NCBI GenBank assembly: GCA_016584305.1
Contig: JACEEZ010019044.1
Span: 242,545-306,544, forward strand
Reading direction: 5' to 3'
Origin: Chionoecetes opilio
Taxonomy: Eukaryota > Arthropoda > Malacostraca > Decapoda > Majidae
DNA: 64,000 nucleotides
The position numbers and the translations under genes were made by a program. This document shows positions 10,453 to 21,596 of this stretch, piece after piece. Numbering within the stretch: position 1 is the first letter of the stretch; each line of letters starts with the position of its first letter. Below the pieces are notes generated by a model, which worked only from the letters and a program-made list of their open reading frames with translations, searched no databases and had not been told where the DNA came from.

Positions 10453-10664
10453 GGGGAGGCGGTAGCAGAGTGGTTAGCGTCACCGGGTGGCGTTCTCGAA
10501 GACCCGAGTTCGATCCCGAGTGAGACCCATAAATCCACTTGAAATCTTTCTGCACCGTCGAGTGGCCTAAGAACACCCACATGCCCTGTCCATTAACTCC
10601 ACCTTCGACTGTGAGTGCATGGGAGGACACAGGGGGCGGCATGAGCCTCTAATCACAGGCGTCA
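10453..10664 (+). mobile_element. tRNA-derived SINE
   Basis: The head resembles a tRNA, with an A-box-like GGTAGCAGAGTGGTTAGCGT and a B-box-like CGAGTTCGATCCCGAGT about 35 bases later. The body continues with ACATGCCCTGTCCATTAACT and ends near CTCTAATCACAGGCG. The body is shared with 11230-11412, which lacks the tRNA head. RNA polymerase III internal promoters are implied by the boxes. Confidence 0.75.
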
Positions 10665-10667
10665 GTC

Positions 10668-10746
10668 CAGGGCCGGATTAAGGGGGGGGCTACCGCAAGG
10701 CCCCCACCAAAAGGGCTCCCACCCTATGTATATTAGCTTTAAGCAG
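10668..10746. mobile_element. hAT-type terminus remnant
   Basis: Begins CAGGGCCGGATTAAGG, a terminus common in hAT MITEs, followed by a G/C-rich stretch. The other end is missing. Assignment is by terminal motif only. Confidence 0.35.
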
Positions 10747-10842
10747 TACAGTAAAAGCCTTATAACTCGGCACGATAGGGGCTCTGACCCTTGCCGAGTT
10801 ATTCAATGTGCCGAGTTATGCAATGTCCTCCTCTGATATGGG

Positions 10843-10996
<154 letters not shown>

Positions 10997-11229
10997 ATTA
11001 CTGTAAAAGCATAAAAACTACAATTACCAGTGAACGGGTAGCAGCAGGCATGTAATTCAAGGAGAGGGGAGCCTTGTTGTAACATGTAGAAGATCTTCGA
11101 GGGTGTCGCATTTTAACACTGGTATCACTTTAATCACTTTATAATCACAACTCTGTCCTGTATTGTATACAGTACTGTACCTGTACAACTTAATTTTACA
11201 TCACTTGAGCACTTAATTACTGCAACACT

Positions 11230-11412
11230 ATGCCCTGTCCATCAACTCTACCTTCGACTGCGAGTGCCTGGGAGGACACAGGGAGCGGCATGAGCCTCTA
11301 ATCACAGGCGTCACTATAACAATCCTGCCTGCGCCACCACGGGCGAGGGCCAACCATCACAGCCCTCGAGTGAGCCCTAGAGCTCACCGCCTACACGCGC
11401 TATAGGCATAGG
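11230..11412 (+). mobile_element. SINE 3' body, headless
   Basis: Matches the body of the SINE at 10453-10664 (ATGCCCTGTCCATCAACTC through CTCTAATCACAGGCGTCA). It extends further into a conserved tail with GCCACCACGGGCGAGGGCC and an A-rich end at 11415-11434. The tRNA head is missing. Confidence 0.65.
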
Positions 11413-11879
11413 TGAAAAAAAAAAAGAAAAAAAAACTAACTAACAACAACAACTTGTCTTTGCCATGCCGAGTTATATCAAATTCCAAGTTATACAGTGC
11501 CGAGTTATAAGGCTTTTACTGTACATACAAAGATGATTTTTTTTTACCTCGTCCCGATGCGTGAATGAATGAAGGCCAGTTTCCTTCACCTGACATAAGC
11601 CCAACAAACAAACAAAGTAGAAAAAGCCTGTCTGAAAGCACTACAGATAAACATTTACATACAGAAAGTGATAAAGAGGTGTGAAGTAGACAAAGCTCTA
11701 CGTGGGTCAGCCGTAGCCACAGACATATCCAGTCAAGCGGACATAGACCAGCAAATGTGGGAGTTGATGTAGTGTTATTTTTCTCTGCTTACAGGTCAAC
11801 TATAACACCTACATTGCTGACAATAACACCATCATACAGTAGACGATAAACCATTTCTTGTGTTTTTTGTTTAAAAATA

Positions 11880-12115
11880 TCTAGATATAACATTTGAGAA
11901 TTTAGGAGGTGTAGCGCGAGGTAGACGAGGTGGCTACTTCGACACAGGTTTCATATTATCGGCTACTTTCACAGTCTATAGCGATAATTTTGTATTGCTA
12001 TGTATCTTTTACCATCAGAACCAAGAAAATTTGCTGATTTCAAATCTGTCATCAAAAATCAATGGGAGCAATACTCGAGGAATTTGAAGACAAAAAAGTG
12101 AGAACATTTTCATAC
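11880..12115 (+). pseudogene. Decayed copy of an unrecognised repeat ORF (also at 35.66-35.9 kb)
   Basis: The sequence aligns with the reverse complement of 35660-35896 over about 230 bases. Shared peptide features include ATSTQVS, then a region ending MGAILEEFEDKKVRTF, against MGAILDKLQRVEDKNVRKMF in the other copy. This copy has stops in the middle. I do not recognise the protein family. The other copy lies inside a Harbinger-like element, so it may be a second ORF of such elements or a captured host gene fragment. Confidence 0.5.
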
Positions 12116-12369
12116 ACTTTCTTTTTGCTATATGTATTTCTAGAATTAATTGTTTTTTTCTTTCTTTTTCTGGCTTACGATATGTGGAAATATATCATGA
12201 AGATGATGGTTGGGTCAGTTTTTCAAAAAATTCTGTGCTTATTTCATAATCTCGGATGAGAGCACATGATATGTGGAAGACATGACTCTGAGTCGATAAA
12301 AGAAGTGTGACGTCACAGCCCAGCAAGCCACCAAGTGAGACCTTGTGCTCTACTGACCTTGGTAGATAG
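12116..12369. other. Short gene-free stretch
   Basis: AT-rich sequence before the Tigger-like element; nothing recognised. Confidence 0.4.
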
Positions 12370-13569
12370 TACAGTAAACCCTCTCTAATTCGAACTAATT
12401 GGGGGGAGACCTGGGTCGAATTAGCCGCAAGTCCGAATTATCCGATGCTTACCTTTAGTCCCTCCACACAATAAGAACTCGCTAAAACATGCTAAAACAG
12501 CACAGATGGTAGTACTTGTACTCACAAAAACATGGCTAATACTGAAGGCTTGAAATGCAGTACTACTGTACACTGAGCACTCAGGCGTCACTGATAGCAT
12601 CTTCAGGCAAGGGCTGTGTTAAGTAATGCAACGCGAACGGGTGCACACGGAGGCGCACGGTGACGTCAGCATATAATATGCCTAGCGCAGTGTTTCTGAA
12701 CCTGGGGTGCTAGCACCCCCAGGGGGTGCTGAAATCAATTTTAAGGGGTGCTAGGAAATGCTGCATATATGGCGGTATAATGTTAGAGTTCCTCGCAATG
12801 GATACAAAAGTATCGAAGGGATATTTTTTGACAAGAGTATTATGTTTATTTGATACAATTTAACCTAATTATACTGACTTTCAGTGAGTGTACTTTCACT
12901 CGAGTGCTGATGTCTGACATGAGAAGGTGAGACCGCGCCGCTGCAGGGCAGGCAGTAGTTGCATAGTAGCAGTACAGCTCAAGCCCCCGCACTACAGCCC
13001 GGGAAGGGGGATCCCTACCGAGCTGTCAGCTCGCGCCACAATAAGGGTAGATATACAAAGGGCAAAGAAAGACTCTCCTCTTCTTGCCTCCTTAATATTT
13101 AATTTCCTGCTGCTATAACTTCTGCTGCATTAAATATAGGGTCATCAACAACTTATTCTGCAACAATAAGAATCGCCAGAGATAAATTTTGATTGCTGTT
13201 ATCTCGGTAGCAATGTTTATTGTGACGCGATCATTATCGCTCAGTAGGGCGAGTGCGAGGGGGGGGGGGGGGGGCGGGTTGACCGCTACTTAACGTAACA
13301 GTGGTGTCACTCTAGGGATATGTAATGTAAGATCATCAGTGCTTGAGGTGCTTAATGTGGAGGCGATGTGGAGGCTGGCTGAAGAAGTGGATGGCACAGA
13401 GAAGGTGGAAGATGCTGCAGAAAACTCCGACAAATCAAACAATGTGTGGACAATTCGAGCTTCAGTTCCGATTATGGAAAGTTGTTGAAAAATTCGAACT
13501 GGGGCTGAAACAGGTAGAATTATCTGAAGTTTGAATTATAAGGGTTTGAATTAGAGATGGTTTACTGTA
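12370..13569 (+). mobile_element. Tigger-like element A, non-autonomous
   Basis: Left terminus CAGTAAACCCTCTCTAATTC and right terminus (read inward) CAGTAAACCATCTCTAATTC, each bordered by TA. The right end retains a short coding remnant at about 13343-13534 ending VVEKFELGLKQVELSEV, which probably comes from the transposase C-terminus, because element B holds the same peptide in the same relative place. A second element (about 12688-12975) interrupts the left half. A 16-base G run lies at 13259-13274. Confidence 0.8.
12688..12975. mobile_element. Insertion inside element A, hAT-like left end
   Basis: Alignment of element A with element B shows extra sequence from about 12688 to about 12975 in A only. 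It begins CAGTGTTTCTGAACCTGGGG, a terminus typical of Charlie/Zebedee-type hAT elements. The right end and the target duplication could not be placed exactly. Confidence 0.5.
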
Positions 13570-14087
13570 TACAACTCATTGTTGTATTCTTCTATAATAT
13601 TCTTTCAGTTTTCCCCCTTCTCCAGCCGCTTACATATCTCCACCTTCTACTTAAGTGTAAGGACCACCCTTTTCTGCTTTGCAACCTGTGGCATGATGAA
13701 TATATAAGTCGTTCACTGGCTATAATGGTGACACGTGTGAGGAGGCAGGACTGCTGCACAAACAAGTAGTGACGGGCTGCATAGGTGTGTGCTCAGGCAG
13801 ACTTGGGAACAAATACAACCACGCACGGGAATCTTTAATCGAATATTACAGTGGAAATTGTTAATAAAAATGAAATTATAAATCTATAACGGATTTTTCC
13901 ATAATGGAGATCAATCTTACGTTAATGTGCATGTTTGTGCACGTGGACCAGCGTCTTATGTAAACAAAGACCGCTCGCCGCGCCACGGCCTCAATTCTAC
14001 TTGTGCTTCTGCGATGTTTGGACATACATTCGTTGCTCCTGTTAACCTTTTTGTGTTGTGTTGTAAGCGGTTAGGCTGTCATTCATC
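13570..14087. other. Gene-free stretch between Tigger-like copies
   Basis: No gene recognised. A short minus/plus mixture of pogo-like words (ATAACGG, TTTTTCCATAATGG) suggests another decayed element. Confidence 0.35.
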
Positions 14088-14156
14088 ATGCCTAGGGCGC
14101 AAGATAAAACAACATGCATGAAGCTTTCTCGAAGCCAGAAGTTGAAAATAATTTAG
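14088..14156 (+). pseudogene. Pogo-type transposase N-terminus remnant
   Basis: A 22-codon frame starts MPRAQDKTTCMKLSRSQKLK and stops at a TAG (14154-14156). The K-L-S-x-x-Q-K-L-K-I pattern is that of helix 1 of CENP-B/Tigger-type helix-turn-helix domains. Everything downstream is lost. The assignment rests on a short motif. Confidence 0.4.
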
Positions 14157-15127
14157 AGGTGATTTTTTACTATTAATTATACATATACATATATGTACTG
14201 CTTTATTTTATGCATAGAAATGTGTTTACAGTGTTGTAGCATCTGTGTGTAGGCTGTACATCACACTGAAACTCACACAATACCCAAAATTTGGTGCTGT
14301 AGCAATGGGTTCTGGCAAACACTCTCTGTAGCAAAAAATTCCCGATAACGGAAAGGGGGTTGGCTGAATTATTCCGTTATACAGAAAACTCTCTCTAATT
14401 CGAACCAGTATGATTTGAACTTCGGATAATTCAACCTGTTTCAGGCCATGTTCAAATTTTTCAACAACTTTCCAACTTTCCATAATCAGAACTGAAATTC
14501 GAATTTTCTGAGTTTTTGCAGCATCTTCCACCTCCTCTGTGCCATCCACTTCGTCAGCCAGCCTCCACATCGCCTCTGACACATTAAGCACCAAGCACTG
14601 AAGACCTTACCTTACAAATCTCCAGAGTGACACCTGCCGGGGCTGCGTTGAATAGCGGTCACCCCCCCACCCCCACCCCCCGCACTCTCTCAACTGAACG
14701 ATACTGAACGCTTCACAATTTACATTGCTACCAAGATAGCAGCTGCCGAAATTCATCTCTGTTACTATTCTTATTGTTGAAGAATAACTTGCTGATGACC
14801 CTGTATTTAATGCAGCAGAAGTTAAAGCAGCAGGAAATAAAATATTAAGGAGGCAAGAAGAGGTGACAGAAGAGCAGAAGCTTTCTTTTCCCTTTGTTTC
14901 CATACTCTTATTGTGGCACGAGCTGGCAACTCAGTAGCGATCCGCCTCCCAGCTGAGCTGTAGTGCGGGGATAGCTTGCACTATGCATACTGTATGTCTA
15001 CGTCACCGTGTGCCTCCCTGTGTACCTGTGCGAGTTGCATTACTTAATGCAGCCCTTGCCTGAAGACGCTATCAGTGACGCCTGAGTGCTCAGTGTAGTA
15101 CAGTAGTACTGCATTTCTAGACTTCAG

Positions 15128-16126
15128 CAGAGGTGGGCGAGAGCGATACTTAGTGCGATACTGCGATGCTATCACACCGCCAAAATAGTATCGCAGTATC
15201 GCATAAGACTTCAAAGTAGCGGAGTACAGTGGTACCTTGGCTTAAAAGTTTAATTCGTTCATTGATCGAGCTCGTAACTCAATTTGCTCGTACATCAAAT
15301 CAATTTTTCCCATTGAAATTAATTGAAATACCATTAATCCATTCGAGCCCCCCAAAAAACACCCCAATTTTTTTACTGTACCTATATGACTGGACTGCAC
15401 TCACCCTCCGCCATTTGTATTCGCCAGTGTTTACACTCTGTGGGTGGAACTGCCGCTAAACGTACTGCACTCGCCCTCCGCCATTTGCATTCGCCTGTGT
15501 GAGCACAACACAACAGAGATGCTTCCACGGCGAGGTAACCAGGTGAAGTGAACGAGTGAGACGCGGATGCTGGGTGGATGTTGTGGCGTTCGCTGCGCCA
15601 ACTAGCGGCGGCGTATCTGAAGCTCGCTCGTAACTCGGATTTTGGCTCGCAGCTCAAAGCAAAAAATCGACCGAGCGACTGCTCGTAACTCGGAAAACTC
15701 GTAAGTTGGGGCACTCGTAAGTCAAGGTACCAGTGTATAAGTATCGCAACTCAAGTATCGCTTAAATTTCCCGCGATACTTTAAAAGACGACCTTTATTT
15801 TTAAATAAAATTTGTCAGTTTAAAAATAAATATATTACAATGTTTTAATGTGCCTAAACTGTAGTTTAAGTAAAATAGATTTTTTTTTGGCTAATACAGT
15901 GTTTTCTTAGGTAGCAAAGTATCGCAAAGCAAAATTTTTGGTATCGCAGTATCGCTGCGATACTATAGTTTCTAGAAAAAAGTATCGGTAGCGGAGTATC
16001 GCAGTATCGCGTATCGTTTTAAGAAAATCCGAAAAAGTAGCGAAGTATCGCGTATGCAACTAGCGGGAAAAAAGTATCGCAGTATCGTTATCGCACTACC
16101 AAAAAAAAGTATCGCGCCCACCTCTG
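15128..16126. mobile_element. Complete hAT element (999 bp) with 8-bp target duplication
   Basis: The termini CAGAGGTGGGCG and CGCCCACCTCTG are perfect inverted repeats. The flanks carry an exact 8-base duplication GACTTCAG (15120-15127 and 16127-16134), diagnostic of hAT. The interior is built of many GTATCGC/GCGATAC words in both orientations, so the subterminal regions are highly repetitive. There is no transposase, and it is interrupted by a TA-flanked element at 15225-15737. Confidence 0.92.
15225..15737. mobile_element. Tc1/mariner-pogo MITE nested in the hAT element
   Basis: Termini ACAGTGGTACCTTGGCTTA and, reading inward from the right, ACACTGGTACCTTGACTTA, with TA on both borders (15225-15226, 15736-15737). 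Subterminal words CTCGTAACTC recur. No coding sequence. This is the innermost layer of a three-element nest. Confidence 0.85.
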
Positions 16127-16306
16127 GACTTCAGTATTAGCCATGTTTTGGTGAGTACAAGTAATACAATCTGTGCTGTTTTGGCATGTTTGAGTGAGTT
16201 CTTATTGTGTGGGCGGGCCAGAGGTAACCATTGGATAATTCAGACATTTGGCTAATTCGACCCAGGCCTCTCCCCAATTAGATCAAATTATAGAGGGTTT
16301 ACTGTA

Positions 16307-17255
16307 GTGAGTTTCCACTATATAAAAAATAAAAATTTTTTTTTTTACATTCTCATTATTATCAATGGATTTTTTTTCAAATATGCAAGATACGGGAAGA
16401 TACCAGAATGCTGGATAGAAGGAGTTCCACTGTAGTTATTAATTTTATTGTCTATGAACACTACGTGTTTATATTAATTATCATACCTTATTTTTTTGTT
16501 TCACTTAAAGTTGTTTCAGTTAACGTCACGGTTTTCAGGAATGTAACCCCAATGTTTTAAGTGAGGTTCAACTGTACACAAAATTAAGAATAACTTAGTT
16601 AGTACTAAATATTGTCAGGCTTTGGAAGAAAAAGTGGCCTTTTTTTAGGTCTTTGTCATTCAAACCATTATGCTGTAATGTTCCTTCAATAATAAAGTAA
16701 TGATAAGTTGTTTTATAAATGAAAAATGGGAAGCATAGGGCTAAACAATGCTTAGGAGGAAAGCGTCATCCCATGTAAGCACTCGAGCAAGGAAGGATGC
16801 CGGGCAGGTGTTCTGCTATATAAGAAGGGGAGACATTACTAGATTTTATGCACTATCATGTCATCCTTTCTCATTGGCTGGCTGCTTGCACCAGGAGTGG
16901 GGTAGCACGAGTAGATATATTTACTTTTTGATGGATGAAGGCTTCCCAGTTATCAGGCGACTGCTGACACAGTTGTGGGTATTAATTCTTTTCTACGGAT
17001 TATAGACATTATTGGTAGTGCCGAAAGACAGAAACTGACTTCACAGAGTGAAGGAGTAGTGTTTGAGGGTGCAGTAGCTGCAGAGAAACATGTTTGAGCT
17101 GGTGTGATGCTTTACGCCTTTTGACGTGCTACGTCTCGTATGGCAGTGAGAAACAGCTATTTTTTGTTAAAACCTGTTATCCTGATAGAATTATACTCGC
17201 CAACACATCAGTTATTTTAGAGTTAAAAGTAAAGGAATGAAATGTGGAGTGGAAG
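16307..17255. other. Gene-free stretch with pogo-type solo ends
   Basis: Positions about 16385-16436 (CCAGAATGCTGGATAGAAGG to TTCCACTGTA) and about 16500-16577 (TTAAGTGAGGTTCAACTGTA) look like right-hand ends of two further pogo-type MITEs without partners. The 16748-17005 frame has no recognisable domain. Confidence 0.4.
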
Positions 17256-17530
17256 AGGTTGTCATACATTGCACCTTTAGGTGGTACGGTCACTTAAAAG
17301 ATAAAAGAAAGGAATTAAATGAAAAAGAGGATTTACAAGAGTAGGGTGAATGCTATGAGTGTGAAAGGAAAACTTCCTGTAAAATGGGAGGATAGCGGTG
17401 GAATAGTTGAGGCAGCGGAGGGATAGGAGATGAGTGGAGAGCGCTAGAGTGGGATGTACGGACAAGTGAAAATGGAGACTCTTCTGGCATGGCCATCCAC
17501 TTGAGGGAGTTCCCAGGAATGGGCGGTGGA
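17256..17530 (+). mobile_element. LINE polyprotein C-terminal remnant
   Basis: Across frameshifts the plus strand reads WYGHLKDKRKELN, then SVKGKLPVKWED and KWRLFWHGHPLEGVPRNG. This is a C-terminal signature I associate with crustacean LINE polyproteins (W-x-G-H, R-G-x-x-P-x-K-W, G-H-P-L). Heavily decayed. Confidence 0.5.
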
Positions 17531-17829
17531 GCAGACGAGATTAGATTAGATTAAAGCTCTAAGAGCTCAGAGGATGGCTACAGCAAGACCCAGTACAGAT
17601 AGAAGGATGAGCCTAAGAGGCACTATCCCACGTGCAGCCCAGCAAGCTGTAACTGTGACAGTTTCTCTCATGCCCTACACCAGTGGCTGACCTGGTGCTT
17701 TATTGCCAAAGTTCATTAACATGTGCAATGGCTGTGTATTTTTCTTGATTAATTGTTATGCGGCATGTAGTTATAAGACATCAAAATCATTGGAGCTCTT
17801 ATAAATCATTGATGAACATTAATGACCTT

Positions 17830-18260
17830 CGGATACAGTGATGAGGATACACTGGGAGAGTTAATAGTGTCATTGGGACAGCCAAGAAGATTTGAGTATG
17901 TTGAAGTAGTGTGGTCACCACATGTGAAAAACACAAGTTAAGAGATGGTACAAACCAAGGCCACAAAAATAGTGTCAATGTTTGAGAGATTCACCGAACA
18001 GAGATATTGGAAAAGCTATTCAACACTCTTTGTAAAATATGATAGAGAAGGAAGATTTCATGGTGATGTCAAAAGAAGTGAATGAAAAGGAACGAATGGA
18101 CACACAGGATCTGTTAACAGGATCTGAGAGATAGATAAGGGAATAAAAATATAAAATAAGGACTTGATGAATAGTGAAAAAAATCAACTTCCTAAAACAA
18201 GAGAACTGGCATTTTGAAAGGGAGGAAGGTAGGATTGGTATAAACAAAAAAAGATCCATG
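17830..18260 (+). mobile_element. Decayed LINE 3' region (thumb/connection domain)
   Basis: Peptides in order across several frames: FEYVEVVWSPHVKNTS, QTKATKIVSMFERFTEQRYW, GDVKRSE. They correspond to the post-RT part of CR1/Jockey-type LINEs (R-x-E-Y-A-x-x-V-W-S-P-H, then A-T-K-M-V). The same region of a related copy occurs at 28.38-28.55 kb. Many stops. Confidence 0.5.
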
Positions 18261-18344
18261 ATTTCAATACTTGTAGATAAGCTTTTTTTTTCTATGCAAC
18301 TGGCCTTCTCCCAAACAAGTGGGGTGGCTCATAGCAAAAATCAA

Positions 18345-19386
18345 ATTGCTCAGCTTTTTGTTTTCTTGGGAAATAACACTACCATGGGGACTGGTGACAA
18401 GTGGAGTTCCACAAGGGTCTGTTTTGGGCCCATTACTATTTTTGATTTACATCAACGACTTGGATAGTGGGATTAGCAGTGATATCAGCAAGTTTGCTGA
18501 TGATACTAAGTTAGGTAGGATTATTGGATCACAGTCTGACGTAAACATATTGCAGGGAGACTTAGATAAACTTAACGAGTGGGCAGTCAGATGGCAGATG
18601 GAATTTAATATTGATAAATGTAGCGTTATGAATGTTGGTAGAAAAAACCCTGGTAATAGATACACCATAAGCAATGTATCGCTGAAAAGATCATAAGGTG
18701 AAAAAGATCTTGGAGTGAGGGTGAGCCCAGACCTCCGACCTAGGAAACAATGTATTGAGGCCAGAAATAGAGCTAATAGAGTATTAGGATTCATTACCAG
18801 AAGTGTTAAAAGTAGAAGTGCGGAAGTTATTCTAAAGCTTTATCTGGCTCTAGTCAGGCCTCACCTAGACTATGCAGTTTAGTTTTGGTCTCCATATTAC
18901 AGGATGGATATAGTGTTGTTAGAAAAAGTGCAGAGAAGGATGACCAAAATGATACAAGGGATGCGTAACTTTAGTTATGAGAGGAGATTGAAGTTATTAA
19001 AATTACACTCACTCGAGAGACGTAGAGTAAGGGGCGATCTGATAGAAGTTTTTAAGTGGATAAAGGGATTTAATAAAGGAGAGGTAGGAAAAGCTCTTAC
19101 GGCTTTTAACCAGGGTAGAACAAGAAGTAACGGATTCAAGCTGGAAAAGCGTAGATTTAGAAAGGAAATAGGGAAAAACTGGTTCACAAATAGGGTGGTG
19201 AATGAATGGAATGGTCTCAGTAGACAGGTAGTTAGTGCTGAGTCATTGGGGAGCTTTAAAGGGGAGCTGGATAGGTTCATGGATGGGGATGAAAGGTGGA
19301 TGTAGGTAGTGTTAGGTGACAGTAACTACCACGTGTAGGCCTCACGGCCTCTTGTAGCTTCCTTATTTTCTGATGTTCTTATGTAC
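18345..19386 (+). mobile_element. CR1-like LINE 3' half, reverse transcriptase to 3' tail
   Basis: One reading frame (18319-19305) covers reverse transcriptase motifs GVPQGSVLGPLLFLIYIN and FADDTK (catalytic aspartates present), then EKDLGV, RPHLDYA, EKVQRRMTKMI, and a C-terminal stretch ending ELDRFMDGDERWM. Only two in-frame stops break it, TAA at 18694 and TAG at 18880. A CR1-type 3' UTR follows and ends in an ATGTTCTTATG-like motif. The 5' half, including the endonuclease, is absent. The retained frame makes it one of the younger LINE copies here. It lies in an intron of the receptor gene in the opposite direction. Confidence 0.85.
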
Positions 19387-19659
19387 CAGGGGAATGGGAT
19401 CCCAGCCTTCCATCCTCGTCCTTTTTAATTGCCTCATACAAATGCAGGGAAATTGGAGATATGCGCTATGTCACATGTCTCAGGGCTGGCTACATATAGT
19501 TAACCACCTAGGCTAACCACAACACAGTAGTATAGATAGACCATAGTGTAGTGGGCAGTGGAATCGCCACATCCCTACGTCTATAACAATAGATATAGGG
19601 ACAAAATAACACAAGCTTGGCTCAAATCCAGCACAAAACATACACAAACACAAACAAAC
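19387..19659. other. Short intron segment
   Basis: Nothing recognised between the CR1 tail and the exon donor. Confidence 0.4.
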
Positions 19660-19860
19660 CTTGTGTACAGGTAGGAGCAGGGTTTGTTGCAGGATGAGTG
19701 AGCCCAGTGGCACAGGAACAACCGTAGGGTGTTGGCAGACAGATGGTGAGGCCCCTACACCTGCTCTCCTCCTGTCCCTCGTTCATAGCCCAAGCGAAGC
19801 CGACAGTTTCCTGGTCACACTTAAACTGGCATTTATTACCAAACCATCCAGGCAAGCAAG
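19660..19860 (-). CDS. Tie-like receptor exon: Tie-type EGF module
   Basis: A minus-strand acceptor (CATCCCTCTTACAG) precedes position 19860 and a donor (CAAG then GTTTGT) follows position 19660. The exon is 201 bases with symmetric 1-1 phases. It encodes CLPGWFGNKCQFKC and, after an acidic spacer, CRGLTICLPTPYGCSCATG. The C-L-P-x-P-Y-G-C-S-C-A-T-G string is the distinctive EGF motif of Tie1/Tie2 receptors, and it is the strongest single argument for gene identity. After it, where Tie receptors continue with tryptophan and glycine, this protein reads LTHPATNPAPTC, so the last loop is longer than usual. No stop or frameshift is seen. Confidence 0.85.
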
Positions 19861-19906
19861 CTGTAAGAGGGATGTTAGTTTACGTCTTCTCGCCAACTGA
19901 GACACC

Positions 19907-20132
19907 TAGACCTCATTTAACATAAGAGTTACGTTCCAGAAAAATTGTGCGTTAAGTGAAAAATGTGTTAAACTAATCCTATGTTCCTATTAATTTTCCC
20001 ATTGATTTCTTAATTTTTTTATTTTTTTTAACAAATATTCTAGTTTTTTGTGCATTAAGCCAGTTTGGTATAATATGTTTCTTTTGCGTACACTGAATTT
20101 TCCTAAAGTGAGGTTGTGTTAAAGTAGGTCTA
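19907..20132. mobile_element. Small Tc1/mariner-type MITE (226 bp)
   Basis: The termini TAGACCTCATTTAACA and, inverted, TAGACCTACTTTAACA delimit a non-coding AT-rich body with subterminal GTGCGTTAAGTG-like words. TA borders. Confidence 0.6.
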
Positions 20133-20181
20133 GATGTTTTTATCACTAACAACACCAGATACACCACAATGCTTTGAATGT

Positions 20182-20927
20182 ACACACAAACCTCGATTTT
20201 CCGGACCTCGATTTCCCGGATATCGGATTTGCCGGACAAAATCCGAGGTTCGGGGATATGTCAGAGTTCCAGAGTTCCAGACTTTTAAACGTTGAAATGC
20301 CTGGTCCTGTTCGTAAATTGACAAAATTGTCCGGCGGTCCGAGCGTCTCCTGTCACCCCTGGTCAGTGTCCGTGCCTCCCGCCAGGTGGCAGCATGCTCA
20401 GCGGTCATATTGTTTACATTTGGGCACACGACACTCACGGTTCACCGGCACGGCCTCCGTCAGTCCCCTGACTCCCACTGCCCCTGGTGCAGGAACATCT
20501 CTGAGACTATTGAACACTTTCTGCTGCCTCCCGCCCGGTGGCAGCATCCTCAGCGGTCGTATTGTTTAAATTTGGACACACGACACTCACGGTTCACCTG
20601 CACAGCCTCCGTTAGTCCCCTGACCCCCACTGCCCCTGGTGCAGGAATGTCTCTTGAGACTATTGAACACTTTCTGCTGCCTCCCGCCAGGTGGCAGCAT
20701 GCTCAGCGGACGTAAAAGTCCGCGGTGGGGTAGTTGATATTGGCAGTTGCCGGACAGTAAATACTAGAGTAGGATAAACGTCCGCAGGTGGGTAATGGCA
20801 TCACTTTTTTTTTTCTTTTTTTGTTTTGTTTAGAGGATAATTCCTGGACTGTTGCGATTCCCGGACTTTTGCGGTTCCCGGACCAGTGCTCCCCCCTATT
20901 AGTCCGGGAAACCGAGGTTTGTGTGTA
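20182..20927. mobile_element. TIR element with internal 152-bp tandem repeat containing a LINE tail
   Basis: Termini TACACACAAACCTCGATTTT (left) and TACACACAAACCTCGGTTTC (read inward from the right) are followed on both sides by CCGGAC-rich subterminal repeats. TA borders suggest a pogo-type target. The centre carries two full copies and a partial third copy of a 152/153-base unit (repeats starting at 20375, 20527 and 20680). The right terminal 180 bases also occur alone at 1554-1735. Confidence 0.8.
20375..20709 (+). repeat. 152-bp tandem repeat, 2.2 copies, with LINE zinc-knuckle sequence in each unit
   Basis: Each unit starts CCTCCCGCCAGGTGGCAGCA and contains about 100 bases of the C-terminal LINE tail (CPWCRN, ETIEHFLL) seen at 3.3 kb. 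The LINE part ends abruptly at the same point in both copies, just before the final cysteine. The unit therefore formed after LINE insertion and then duplicated in tandem. Confidence 0.85.
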
Positions 20928-21390
20928 TTTAGTTTGTACATCCCGTTAGAGGAACTCTGAATGTAACTAAAAGATTATACAGAAGAATGCATCCATGCAG
21001 CTGGGTACATAGCACCAGTGAGTTGGTGTGGCATGTCAATGGATAATAAAATACAACTACCATTGATATATGGTGGGTATTATCACTGGATGTGCACTAT
21101 GTTACTGTGCTAAACCTACTAATCTGGAATAAGTATTACTGAAAAATAACCAAAGGGATGTATTGAAAGATGCAGAGCCAATATGTGGAACTGCGCAGGC
21201 AAGTAATGTAAGCGACACTCCACCTGAATCAGAAATATGGCCATATAGCACTATTTTGACACTTCCTCTAAATTCCGAGCATTTCATTTATATCAAAAGT
21301 GCACTGAAAGTACGGTTGAAAACCCGCCAAAGAAACCATCTCGGAGCGCTCGCTCGCCAGCCCAAGGCCCCGAGGCCTGCGAGCGCAGCA
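20928..21390. other. Gene-free stretch
   Basis: No gene or classified repeat recognised. The 21163-21645 frame runs through a MITE border and has no domain. Confidence 0.4.
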
Positions 21391-21595
21391 CAGTACCCTC
21401 CCAAGTTTCACGCTATCCGAGTTTCGCGATCCTCGAGTTTCACGCTGAGTCCTAAATTCTTACCCGACTTTCGCGCATTATCTCCCCGAGTTTCGCGCAG
21501 CTTCGTACACGTACGGGACACGTCTGCCTACCATTGGCGTCACCTGCGCTGCCTTAGACCAGGTTGCCAGAACTGCCTCTCGAATACCTCGAATA
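21391..21595. mobile_element. Pogo-type MITE left end
   Basis: Begins ACAGTACCCTCCCAAGTTTC, with repeated GAGTTTCGCG/CGAGTTTCACGC subterminal words. The structure parallels the other pogo elements here, with no right end seen. Confidence 0.45.
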
Positions 21596-21596
21596 G

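Larger units (their letters stand above)
14380..16306 (-). mobile_element. Tigger-like element B, inverted relative to A and carrying a nested hAT
   Basis: Ends TACAGAAAACTCTCTCTAAT (left) and AGAGGGTTTACTGTA (right), with TA borders. The body is the reverse complement of element A. The minus-strand frame at 14.4-14.6 kb encodes MWRLADEVDGTEEVEDAA and then VVEKFEHGLKQVELSEV, the same peptide as in A. About 1 kb of hAT sequence interrupts it at 15128-16126. Removing that insertion leaves about 0.93 kb, comparable to element A without its own insertion. Confidence 0.8.
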
